Source: Endothia cerciana (Eukaryota; Ascomycota; Sordariomycetes; Diaporthales; Cryphonectriaceae). Taken from it: DNA of 64,000 nucleotides. The stretch is taken from NCBI GenBank assembly GCA_026119935.1, contig JALRMH010000083.1:1-64000 (forward strand), written 5' to 3'. The notes beneath the pieces were generated by a model that searched no databases, had not been told where the DNA came from, and worked only from the letters and a program-made list of their open reading frames with translations. Below are positions 21,730 through 32,865 of the stretch, piece by piece. Positions within the stretch are counted from its first letter, which is position 1; every line of letters begins with the position of its first letter. Position numbers and translations under genes: made by a program.

Positions 21730-24700
21730 ATGATGCCCTCGGCCCCATCCCCATACCTCTCTTGGGACGTACTGCGGCCATGTCTCAAATGCTGCAACCG
21801 TCTCTGGGTACGCCACCCATCCTCCTTCCAATGGTCTAAATCTGACCCTTTGCTGACGGGTACCCGCAGATATCTGAACTCGCCGTCTTTGGAGAATGCG
21901 TCGGCGCCATTGCATGGGTTCCTGCTGCCGTTTCTCTTGTCCTACTCGTATTGGGATACGGCCTGCAGCCGCTATCGCGCCGTCGACCAGTCTGGCTGCG
22001 CGACTTTGCAGCCGAGGAGCCGGAAGAGGCCGAGGGTTCCTCCGCCGAGCTCGGGATCCCGATACGGAGGAAATGGGGGCGCTCAGCTGTTGTACTCTTG
22101 ATCGACTCAGCAATCGGCCTCGTGCTTAGTATTCTAGCCAGTCTGGATCCGGACATAGGACCTCTGTTCCTCACGCCGCTAATTCCTCATGTCAGTGAGG
22201 AGCCCAGCGGCAAGCTGCCGAAGGCCCGTAGACTTCGCTAACTGTCGAGCAGGTTGTTACTTGCGTTGTCGTGGCAGCCGAGAGGCCGCGGTCGCCTCCA
22301 GGTCTGGTGCTGGTCGTTCAGGGACTGCTGCTCTTGATCCAACTCATCCTGGTCAGCACTATACTTTATGTCACGACAAGACTGGGGCTCGTGGCGTGGG
22401 TGCTTGAGATGGTCATCACGCTAGTCTCTCTCATCGTCATCCTCAACATGCCGATGCGCGATCCGCAGTTTAACAGCGACGATATCTGCTCCCCTTCCCA
22501 GACCCCGGCCTCGAAGCTCCGCAGCCCGGAAGACAACTTCACGCTCTGGAGCTGGATGTCTGTGAGCTGGATGGGCCCCATCGTCAAGGAGGGCTGCCAG
22601 AGACAGCTCCACGACGAAGATGTCTGGCAGCTGCCCCTCCAGTTCCAACACGACCGGCTGCACCGCCTCTTCAGGGACGTAAAGGGATCGGTCCTCATGC
22701 GCATTGTTAAAGCCAATGCGCCGGATTTGATCATCACGACATGCCTGGGCACTCTCGAATCGATCTGCTCTCTGGTTCCGATCGTCTTTCTGAAGCAACT
22801 TTTGACCGCCCTCGAAGGTGAAAACCCAAACCAGAGAGTTGCCATAGTCTACGGCGTGTTCATCCTTCTCGTCCGGCTGATCGGCGCCCAGTCTGGAATC
22901 TTCAACCTTTGGTTCTGCCGACGGTCGTATGAGCGGTGCAGAGGCGAAATGATCACCATGATCTATGAGAAGACGCTGAGGCGGAAAGCCTTCACCTTTC
23001 CCAGTGACCATGACGAGAAGGACGGTGATAAGGAAACGGGGAAAGACAAGGCGAATGGTGGTGGCCCAGCGTCCATGGGCAAAATCTTGAACCTGATGCG
23101 CAACGATGTTTACGAGGTCGCGCAGCGCTTTTGGGAGTTTGCTAATCTCTTCACAAAACCGATGACTTTCATCCTCACAATAGTCCTCATATGGGAGATC
23201 CTCGGCCCGGCGGCGCTCGGCGGGGTCCTGCTCATCGTCCTAGCACAGGTTCTCAACGCCTTCACCATCCGCTCCCTCGTCCGCTGGGAACGTGCCCGAC
23301 GTGGTGTCACCGATGTCAAGCTCCAGGTGACTTCCCAGTTTGTGGAATCAATCCGCCACCTGCGCTGGTACGACTGGCAGGACAGGTGGCTGGGCCAGAT
23401 CCTTGCCTCCCGGCAGAAAGAGCTGCGGTACCGGGTTATAGTCAACCTGATCAGCAAGGTCATTGCGGCCACGAATAAGATCTCGGCGTACTTCTTCCCC
23501 GTCGCGGCATTCTATGCTTACACAATGATCGGCAAACAGCCTCTGCGGGTCGACGTCGCATTTCCGGCCTTGACTCTGTTCACCCAGCTGAACCAGAGTT
23601 TGAACGAGCTCCCAGGTCTGATCACTGTGCTTCTCAATGCCAGCGTGGCCATGGGGAGGATCGATAGTTTCATGGCGGAGCCGAACAAGGATGAGGAACA
23701 CGATGGCCTCGGCGGGCCTGGCACGCAGCCCGCTGGAGAGCTGGAAATTTCATTTCACGGGGCATCTTTCTCATGGCCCGGATCTCCACCCGCTAAGCAC
23801 GTCCTCTCAAATGTCACCTTTGAAGCCGGTCCAGGCTTGACTGCCATCTGTGGCAAGGTGGGATCCGGAAAGACGGCTCTCCTCCACGCCATATTAGGAG
23901 AACTTGATGATCGGGGAGGGACGAGGAGGGTACCAAGCGAGGTGGTTGGGTATTGTGCACAGACCCCTTGGTTGCAGAGTATGAGCATTCGAGAAAACAT
24001 ACTGTTCTCGTCCGGTTACGACGAGGCGAGATACCGACAGGTCCTCGCGGCTTGCTGTCTCATCCCTGACCTGTCGAATTGGAAGGCAGGAGACCTGGCG
24101 TTGGTCGGCGAGAACGGAGTTGGCCTTTCGGGTGGGCAGAAGGCGCGAGTAGCACTCGCCAGGGCTATCTACAGCCAGGCGAGAATTTTGTTGCTGGACG
24201 ACCCCATTGCTGCACTAGACCATCAGACCGCCGAGACGATCCTCCGTAATCTCTTTACCAACACGGGCTTGATGCAGGGTCGGATGGTTTTCTTCGTCAC
24301 ACACCGGATGGATATTTTGACGAGGTACGCTGATCAAGTGCTGGAGATCTTGCAATCCGGAACGGTGACCGTCATCTCTCGCGAAGAGATCAACGCTCAC
24401 GAGGAGCTGCTCCACTTTGCCGCCAAGGAAGAGCAGCGTCGAGAGTCGATGGACGATGGACATGCCGGAGACGCAGATGAGGATGTTGTCCCCGACAAAT
24501 TCATCGAGGAGGAGCACCGGGCTCATGGTGGAGTCATGATGTCGGTGTATTGGAAATACATCAAGGCGGGCAACCTCTGGTACTGGGGTGTTCTCGTGCT
24601 CCTTTTCAGCATATTCAGGGCCTCGAGGTTGGCGCATTACTATTTCCTGAAGGTCTGGGGCGAGGCCTACGAAGACGACGCGGCAGCCCAGATGTACCTC

Positions 24701-26554
24701 GTCGCCGCTAGCAATGAGCCAGAGCATATGTTCCCAACCGCCACGGGCCCGAATTTCAGCACTACCGCTTCTGGAGACTGGTGGAATATCGACTTTGATC
24801 TTCCACCCCCCGACTCCGACGCACGTCCTTGGCTGTTCTGGTTCTTTATCATTGCCCTTCTGCAGTTCGTCTCCTTCGTACTTTCCGACCTCACGATCGT
24901 ACTCATCATCTACACTGCGGGCAAGCACCTTTTCCAACAAGTCATGCTCAGAGTCGCCAACGCCACCTTCCGGTTCTACGACGTGACGCCCGTCGGCCGA
25001 CTGATGAACAGACTGACGAGCGATATTGGCACAATCGATGGTCAGATTGTCACGCAGATCCGCGACGTGGCCTGGTACTTCATGTTCTGGGCTTCCAGCC
25101 TTTTCGTTATTGCCTCGACGACGCCTGTTTTTCTCGTGATCGCTGTCATCATGACCACGCTCTTCATCGTGATCTTTATACGCTTCCTTCCAGCATCACA
25201 ATCGCTTCGACGGCTGGAGATGGTCTCTCTATCCCCGCTTATGTCCAATTTTGGCACCCTCCTCGAGGGCCTTACGACTGTCCGCGCCTTCCGCGCCGAG
25301 CCGCACTTTCAGAACCAGATTATCATCACGACTGATGCCTTTCAGAAGATGGACCACTTCTTTTGGTCCCTCCAGGCATGGCTCATGTTCCGCTTCGATA
25401 TCCTCTCTGCGCTCTCGACCTTCATCCTCACCATGTCGGCCCTCCTCACCGGTCTCGGGGCTGGCACGGTCGGGTTCGTCCTCGGGACTGCCGCCAACTT
25501 CGTGACCTGTACGCATAACCTCTGCCGCAAGTACGGCGAGCTGCAGATGCAATTTGTCAGCGTGGAGCGTGTGATCGAGCTCATGGACCTGGAGGAGGAA
25601 CCGCGCGGGGACCTCGACCCGCCTGCCGCGTGGCCTAGCTACGACGACGACATCACCTTCGACAAGGTTACTGTCCGATACGCAAAGGGCCTCGGCCCTT
25701 CGTTGCGAGATATCAGCTTCCGCATACCAGCCGGTGCTACGGTCGCCGTGACTGGCAGGACAGGAAGCGGGAAGAGCACACTCGCGCTGACGTTGCTGGG
25801 GACGATCCTGCCCGAGTTCGACGAGGCGACTGGCACCCTGGGGAGCATTCGGATCGGCAGCGTAGACGTGGCGAGGGTGGATAAACATGCGCTCAGGAGG
25901 AGGATCAGCTTCGTGGCGCAAGACCCGGTGCTGTTCCCTGGTACGCTGAGGGACAATCTAGACCCCATCGGGGAGCACTCGGATGAGGAGTGCGGGTTGG
26001 TCTTGAGGAGAGTCCTGGGCGCAGCAGACGAAATGGATGCTGTCTCGGGCAGTGCTTCGCCGACACCGGTCGGGTCTGTCTCGAGTTCGGCTTCTGGAAG
26101 CCACACCTCCTCCAGCTCAGCAAGCAGCAGCGGCGCGGACAGCGACCACCAAGAAGGCGGCAACGGCGACGTCGTCGCCCGAGGTCTCACAGAAGCACCG
26201 AACGGCAATGCCGAGGGCGACGATGCGGCCAGGCCCGCCCCGTCGTCTTCCTCCACGCTCACCCTCAGCACCCGCGTGGACGGCGGCGGAAAGAACCTCT
26301 CCCAGGGCCAGCGACAGCTCATCGGGCTGGGGAGGGCCGTGCTGCGGCGGAGCCCCGTGGTGATCCTGGACGAGGCGACGGCGAGCATCGACAAGAAGAC
26401 GGCGTTCTACATCCAGCAGGTGCTGCGCGAGGAGCTGCGCCAGAGCACGGTGATCACCATCGCGCACCGCGTGGAAGCCGTGAAGGATGCGGACTTCGAG
26501 ATTGTGCTGGACAAGGGGAAGGTGGTAAGGGCCCAGGCCTTGGTTGGGGGTTGA
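21730..26554 (+). CDS. ABC transporter, ABCC/MRP subfamily, full length
   Basis: The exons are 21730-21807, 21870-22190 and 22253-26554, all joined in phase 0, giving 1,566 residues. It exports amphipathic anions or conjugates, probably at the vacuole or plasma membrane. The first 200 residues are hydrophobic TMD0-like segments. The first ABC unit has Walker A GKVGSGKT (about residue 665), signature GLSGGQKARVALARA and Walker B ILLLDDPIAALD, where Asp replaces the catalytic Glu, as is usual for ABCC site 1. The second has Walker A GRTGSGKST (about 1300), signature LSQGQRQLIGLGRA and Walker B VVILDEATASID with the catalytic Glu. NBD2 carries a Ser-rich, Gly/Asp-containing insert of about 75 residues before its signature. 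The substrate is not inferable. Confidence 0.93.
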
Positions 26555-27563
26555 GAGGTGACGTTGAGGAAAGATTTCTTTCCCGAGTATACGGAAGGAG
26601 GGAGGAGAGATGAGGGTTGCGGCAAGGGGGTTTGATGAGTGATAAGTGGTCAAGATCCCCCCCAAAAAACAACCCCTTCTTTTTGTTTATGCCCTGCAGC
26701 GATGATAGATATACCTGCTCTATACGTTTGGATACCTTATTTCATATTTGAGGTGAGAAACAGATGATTTCGAATGAAAAAGACAAATAAGAAGAAAAAA
26801 ATAACACGACATGCTAAGGTATCTTGGCTTCTAGGGTGTTTCCCTGGCACAAATGCTCATCGACACTGTCGTGAAGCTCTGTGACAGTCTCGTCTACAGA
26901 GACACACACCAGGCAACCTTTGTCTTTGTCCAACGAGCCACAAGCGTTACTGATGGCTGGGCCCCTGGCATTCTGGGTGCTTCTGGCTCGGTCTGGACCG
27001 TGGAAACATCGTGACTCCTCCTCAGGACCCATCAGGGGCGTCCCTTGCGAGCACTCTAAAGTGTTGTGCTACCTTCGACTTTCTTTGGATGCCTTGGGCT
27101 CTCCTCCGATTTGACTACGTACGTCTTTGTTCGACAAACCTCTTCCCTTCACAGACCGTCTGCGGTGCTAAACCACTAAGCTCCAGGCTCTAGCCAGACT
27201 GATACTGGTACAGAGGGTTCGCTCTGTACCCGTCTTTGTTTTCTTGTTTCTGGGCTCCTCCTTCCCCAAGATTTGTTCGCCGGCGGCCTCAGTTTCCCAA
27301 CACCATAACCTTCCTCCCCTTTTTGGAGCTTTCCTTGACAACTTCCCACTCACCTTCCCACCCCACCTTCCCGCCTACCTTCCCACTCAACCTCCCATTC
27401 TCAACCTTCCGCTCAAAAATTTTCCCTTCCCGCTTCCCTATTTCCAGCACCAGTTCTTCCTTCTATCCATGTCCGTTCTACCTCTCCCTCCAGTCTGATC
27501 ATTTCATTGAGCTTCTACGTACTCGCGAGTTGCATCGCGGCATCAGCTGCCTTTCTGTCAAGT
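26555..27563. other. Intergenic region with a CT-rich leader tract
   Basis: This holds the 3' region of the ABC transporter, then the promoter of the GTPase. A strongly pyrimidine-rich tract (about 27300-27450, many CTTCCC units) lies just before the GTPase start, as is common in fungal promoters and 5' leaders. No gene is seen. Confidence 0.6.
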
Positions 27564-30500
27564 ATGACGGGCGCCTCAACCGATGCTGAGGCAACACGCC
27601 TCATCAAAGCTCAGCCAGACGACAACGACCGCACCAGCAATACGATCCCACATTTTACACCTAGTCAACCTGAGGGAAGCTCTCTGGCTGCTCCTGCCAA
27701 CTACACTGACCGCCTCATGTCCGAGTCTTCGGTCGAGGACCTCGAAAAGGGCGTAGCTATCAGCGTGCAGAGGCTCAGGGAGATTGAGGAGATCCTGAGG
27801 TCCCGTCCCGGAGATGTCTCACCCCACACGGTCATGCAAGAGAAACAGTGGCTTGCCAAGATCAAGAAGCTTCGCGATGACGCGAAGCCAGCTCGTTTCG
27901 TCATTGGTGTTGTGTATGCCCCAACCCCCCCCCACCTTCCAACTCCCACCTTGAGAGGGTATTGACATCGACCCTGCAAAGTGGCAATACTGGTGCGGGT
28001 AAGAGCTCGTTTATCAACGCGCTCTTGGACGAGGAGATGTACGGCTTTTGATCCCCAACCATCGCGGCAACTCAAAGCACTAACAAAAGTCACAGACTCG
28101 TGCCTGTCAACGGCGTACGAGCCTGCACTGCGTCAGCCACCGAGATAGCGTACAACCACAGTGACGACCCAGCACAGGCCTACCGTGCAGAGATCGAGTT
28201 CATCACCGCCGAAGACTGGGCAAAGGAGCTGGCGACACTGTTGTCTGACATGCTTGAGGATGGGAAGGTGTCCAAAGACTGCAATATCGTGGACAGTCCT
28301 GCTGGCGTAGCATACGCTAAGATCAAGGCCGTCTATCCTAAGATGAGGAAGGATGATATGGCCAAAGGCATCCCTCACGACATGACGCAGTACGCAGGTG
28401 TTCGCCAAGTACTAGGCACCGCCAAAGCCTTCTGCGGCACGAGCGCCTCCGATCTTTACAAAGACGTCCAAAAGTACGTCGACAGCGAGGATAGGGTGGC
28501 TGGGCGGGGCAGATGCATGGAATACTGGCCTCTGATCAAATCTGTCCGCATATTCTGCAAGGCGGCGGCTTTGTCGACAGGTGCGATCATAGTCGACCTT
28601 CCGGGCGTCTGCGATGCAAATACTGCACGAGGCGCGGTGTCGCTCAATTATATGAAGGTTTGCGATGCCATCTGGATCACTGCCCCCATTCAACGGGCCA
28701 TGGACGACAAGGCGGCCAAGGACCTCCTTGGAGAGGCATTCAGGCGTCAATTGAAGTTCGATGGTACATACTCAACGATTACTTTCATCTGTACCAAGAC
28801 GGATGATATTCTGAAGCTGGAAGCCGTGAATACGCTCGATGTGGGAGACAAGGTCTCTAGCCTGCAGGCAGAGCTCAGAAGCTTTGAAACGAAAGCGGTT
28901 GATTTGCGTCGCCAGCTTGACGAGCTGCAGAACCAGAATTTCGCGTCTCAGGCCCTGCTAGAAGACTGCACGGACAAATTGAAGGTGTGGTCGAAGTTGT
29001 CCGACAAGCATTCGAAGGGGAAAACAGTATACCGTCCAGACACCAGCAGCAAGAAACGGAAGCGTTCAGATGATTCTGGTTCCGAAGACAGTGACACGAC
29101 GGATGGCTCCAGCGGTGACGAGGATCAGATCGACCCAGGACTCGACCGTCAAGCCTTGACAGCTACTGAGATTCAGGAAGAAATCAAAACCATCAAAAGC
29201 CAGGCGCACGGTCCGAAGAAGGAGAAAAAGGCACTCAAAAAGCAGATTTCCAAGATCGAGGAAGATCTGAAGCAGGTCGATATGGCCAGGAACACCATGA
29301 ATGCACAAATCTTCTCGATATGCATCAAGTCGCGGAACCAGTACTGCAAAGTTGTGATGAAGGCTGATTTCGCGGCGGGTATCAAGGAGTAAGCACAACT
29401 TTCCAAAGATGGTCTCCGACCTATCCACATTATTGACTTTGTCTACAGGCTTGATCAGCAAGCAGCAATCGAAGAAGATGAATCTGCTTTCGATCCCGAC
29501 AATGAGGCCAGAAACTACGGGGCCATAGCCCAGGCGCTGCCCGTCTTCTGTGTCAGCGCTCGTGCATATCAGAAGCTTACAGGCAAGTTAGCGGATGAGA
29601 GTGTGCAGCTGGAAGGCTTCCCCGATGTGGAGGATACAGAGGTCCCATTGCTCCAATGCCATGCAAGCATGCTGACCGTGGCTGCGCGTCGAACCAAATC
29701 TCGGTATTTCATCAATGATGTCAACGAGCTTCTCAACTCGATGAAGCTATGGTCAATTGATGATTGGTCCGCAGACTTGAGCAATAGTGGAAAGGCTGAG
29801 AATGAGAAATTTCTTCGCAGTCAACTGTCTGCCCTTGAACAGGTGGGTAACAGCTCGAAGGCGTTGTCTGTTGCGGCGCGCACGTGCTAACGTTCACCAG
29901 TCCCTGCACGGCATCAAGAACACTTTTGTCGCGGTTTTCAGATCGGCTATAGAGAAACGATTTCTCAATATCTCCGAGAAAATGATCAAGATCGGATCCG
30001 AGAACGCAGTCGCGATTGCAGATTCGTGGGGTGCTCCCCCAACGGCCGGTGGACTCTATTGGGCCACAGTGAGTATCCTCTTTCCGCTTCGAAGAATGAG
30101 TTCTAAGCTGAAGCACCGACAGTATCGCGCGACTATCAAGCGATCTGGGGTGTTTGCAGGAAGCACAGGGAATCGAGACTTCAACGCCGAGCTTTTTGCG
30201 CCCGTGGCCAAGCATCTCGCCCACTATTGGGAGCAGATCTTTCTACGCCGCTTTCCAATGGCCTCACAGGGCTTCACGGAGAGTTCTACGCAGGCTGTAG
30301 AGAGATTTTACCACAAGATCCTGTCAAGCGCCCCACACCGCAGAATATCGACTTACGGTCTTATCACGCTGGAAAAGCAAGTCAAGGTTCAAATCACTGC
30401 TCTGAAGGCCTCGGGCGAAGAGCTACGCAAGGCAATGCAGGAATCACAGCGCGAAACTAATCGTATTTTCACACCTGCCATTCAAGAGGTCCTTCTAGAG

Positions 30501-30927
30501 ACATATGAGACATGCAAGGCAGAGTCAGGTAAGTTCACTCCCCCAGAACGTATCTACAGCGAGTCTTAGTCTAGCCACAACGCCTCGACGACTAACATGT
30601 ATAAACTCTATAGGGGTGGGCTGCTACGCGCGCATTAAGAGCGTTATGAAGGGTGATGTAGAGAAAGAGAAGCGGCACATGTTCCAAAAGGCAATGGAGA
30701 CAGTCCACAAGGTGCTGGAGAAGATGGCCGAGGATCTTGATTCGACACTGCTGCATCTTGTCGATGACCTCGTTAAGAAGCTTGGGCGAGACTTCATGGC
30801 AGTGCTCATTGGCGACAAAGGACCGGAGGCCGAGCGCGTACTTCGCAGTCAGCTGCGAAAGCCCCTGATCGACAGTGATTCTTGGTACGCCGAGCTCTTT
30901 AGTGATGCGGAGCATACAGCAAACTAG
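27564..30927 (+). CDS. Dynamin-like large GTPase, nuclear SLIP-GC-like
   Basis: There are seven exons: 27564-27913, 27982-28038, 28096-29388, 29449-29842, 29901-30068, 30123-30528 and 30614-30927. All joins keep phase, giving 993 residues. The P-loop GNTGAGKSSFINALL appears only after intron 1 is removed, with FVIGV just before it. The switch motif is IIVDLPGVCDAN and the base-specificity motif CTKTD. A coiled-coil region of Lys, Glu and Gln follows, with a basic SKKRKR cluster next to an acidic Ser/Asp stretch, which looks like a nuclear signal. The C-terminal third is helical and stalk-like. The vertebrate relative SLIP-GC is a nuclear GTPase of germinal-centre B cells. Fungal members are uncharacterised, so the role here is unknown. 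Confidence 0.85.
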
Positions 30928-31570
30928 GAGCACGATGCTGGTTTTGGGTCTGTCGAAAAGGCCAGCGGCTTCCATGCGGTCCAGGCCATACACATACAGG
31001 AGATAAGCTCAGGTTTGTCAAAGGCTACCTCGGACGACGCAACAGATGACAACGACATCCATGAGTTCCTGGGATCGCGCAATTCCAATTTGTTGTCGAC
31101 ACTGTACGCACAGGCAACCAGTCCCTCTTCACAAGGGCTCGGTCGAGCTCAAAATTCCTGAAAGGCGATGCCTTTCAGCTGGGAATCTCGAAGAGGGCAT
31201 CCATCAGTTTGTGTTTTCTGGGTGCGACCGCTGTAACCTATCGCTGTATTCTTACATCCACAGGTCCGCACATGATGTTTGGCAGAAGATGAGAAAAGTA
31301 TGGCATGGAAATACTGAACATCCACGGCGTCAGGAGGGACAGACAGGCGGCCATTGAGATGATTGTTTCACGGTCGAGAGAAAATTGGTTTGTTGTCCTG
31401 GACCTATGTTGAAGATGTTGAACGCCCTTAGGACTGATTAGAGAGTGAACCTGAACCTGTACTTTAGCAACGCTGGATTCAGAAGCTGCTTTCAGATACG
31501 AATGAAGACCAATTGATCTCTGAGGAAGCGGGCTCTTAATTTTAAATCTGCCCCGCGGCCGCCAAGCAGT
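30928..31570. other. 3' region of the GTPase with an in-frame open extension
   Basis: After the TAG at 30925-30927 the same frame stays open for 77 more codons, to TGA 31159-31161. The rest is gene-free. Confidence 0.6.
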
Positions 31571-32432
31571 CTAATCTTTTCCTCGGATGTCTTCACTCAA
31601 CGGCGCTTGCCTAGTCCAAATATTCATCCCGGTCTTCTGTCCTGTTGTCACCGGCAACCCAGCGTGCAACGTCCTTTCATCTCCAACTTCGTTTGGGAAC
31701 AAGTTGTCCCAATACACCGCGTTACCCTCAACAGGGCGGAAAGTAACCCCATTCTCATACGGCTCATCACAGTCCAGAACCTCGCACCACCTTTCGTCCT
31801 TGGGCGCGTCGAGGATAGGAAAGTTCGTCCCCCCTCCGGTCGTGTCGTTCGACACATGCACGTATGCAAAGAAGGATGATATCCGGTTCCCCCCAACGCC
31901 AGCCACAGCGTTCGCGGGGTCTGTGAACCAGTCTGTGTGGAACCGGTACTGCTCGCCGATGCCGTACTTGACGAGCTGGAGCGGCTCCACGTGGCTGCGC
32001 GGGACGTCGTAGCCCTGGAAGTCCAGCGCTCTCTGCTCGATACACCGGACGACGTCGTCCCGGGGCACCGAGGTGGACTGTGACGTCCGCACGCTGTTGA
32101 TGGTGTGTTCGCCTGCTGCTCCGGCGACGCCCGAGTGCAGAAAGCTGTCCTTGCTGTGATCCTATCAGTGAGTGGGTGGGTCTCCGTGGATTTGGGGCAG
32201 AGTCCCGATGTTGGGCCTGGAAGGTGAATGCCTACGTCACTTCTTGAAGATGGGCTCTCTCTTCCGGAGTAATGAAGCCGTGTAAGTAGATCACCGTCGG
32301 CGATTTAGATACGATGGTAACCCTGTACGGCGGATGCTGGCAATCGAGGCCGCTGCTGACGGGCCTCTGCGATGCCTCTGCGCCGGCGATCAGAGCCAAC
32401 GCCGCAAGAACAGACCTCAGGAGCTTTGCCAT
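31571..32432 (-). CDS. Secreted/ER prolyl 4-hydroxylase (2OG-Fe(II) oxygenase)
   Basis: The exons are 32432-32241 and 32161-31571, joined in phase 0, giving 260 residues. A signal peptide (MAKLLRSVLAALALIAGAEA) routes it to the ER. The catalytic double-stranded beta-helix has the iron ligands His and Asp in YRFHTDWF, the distal His in TLHAGLPV, and the 2-oxoglutarate-binding Lys in TGQKTGMNIW. It fits the P4H alpha-subunit catalytic domain, which hydroxylates proline in secreted proteins using O2, 2-oxoglutarate and ascorbate. The protein ends IRGKD, so it has no HDEL-type retention signal. It is divergently paired with a PDI-like gene 433 bases away. The start at 32432 is chosen because the signal peptide follows directly; an upstream in-frame start would mask it. 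Confidence 0.88.
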
Positions 32433-32865
32433 CGTTGCCCAATCTTCCGGGCAGAACACTGCCGCCACTGTTCGTCGACAGAGAAAGCAGCGAATCGACC
32501 TGGCACGGGCGAGGTGCGGGGGCTTAGAGGAGCCTTCCTTCCCGGGGCCTGCGGGTTGAGGAGTCGGGCTGTCAAAAGGCCATGTTTGGCATGAAACATC
32601 TGCTGTCCGGGGCCAGGCCCTGAACAGTGACGATCCGGGTCTCCGCGCAACTCGTTGAGTAAGACTTCAGGGGTCTCATCAGTCTGATCTCCAGATGATG
32701 CGACCCTGGCGATGCAACCCCCCTCCGGGCCCCGGTCTGAGCTTCTGGAGCTTCAAGGCATCCTTGCTCAGACGGACCTGACAACAAAAGCCAACGGACA
32801 GGTCCACTGTCTCGTCTCCGACGACACCTCAATAACACACACGGAGCACGCGTCCTCTAGATACG
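32433..32865. promoter_or_regulatory. Shared divergent promoter region, P4H / PDI-like
   Basis: A 433-base gap separates the two start codons of oppositely oriented genes, so both promoters must lie here or overlap. I cannot identify specific factor sites with confidence. Confidence 0.6.

Noticed and set aside
6645..26554. A secondary-metabolite cluster (reductase, P450, Gal80-like protein, ABC transporter).
   Set aside because: No polyketide synthase, NRPS, terpene synthase or pathway regulator is present, and gaps of several kb with unrelated genes separate the members.
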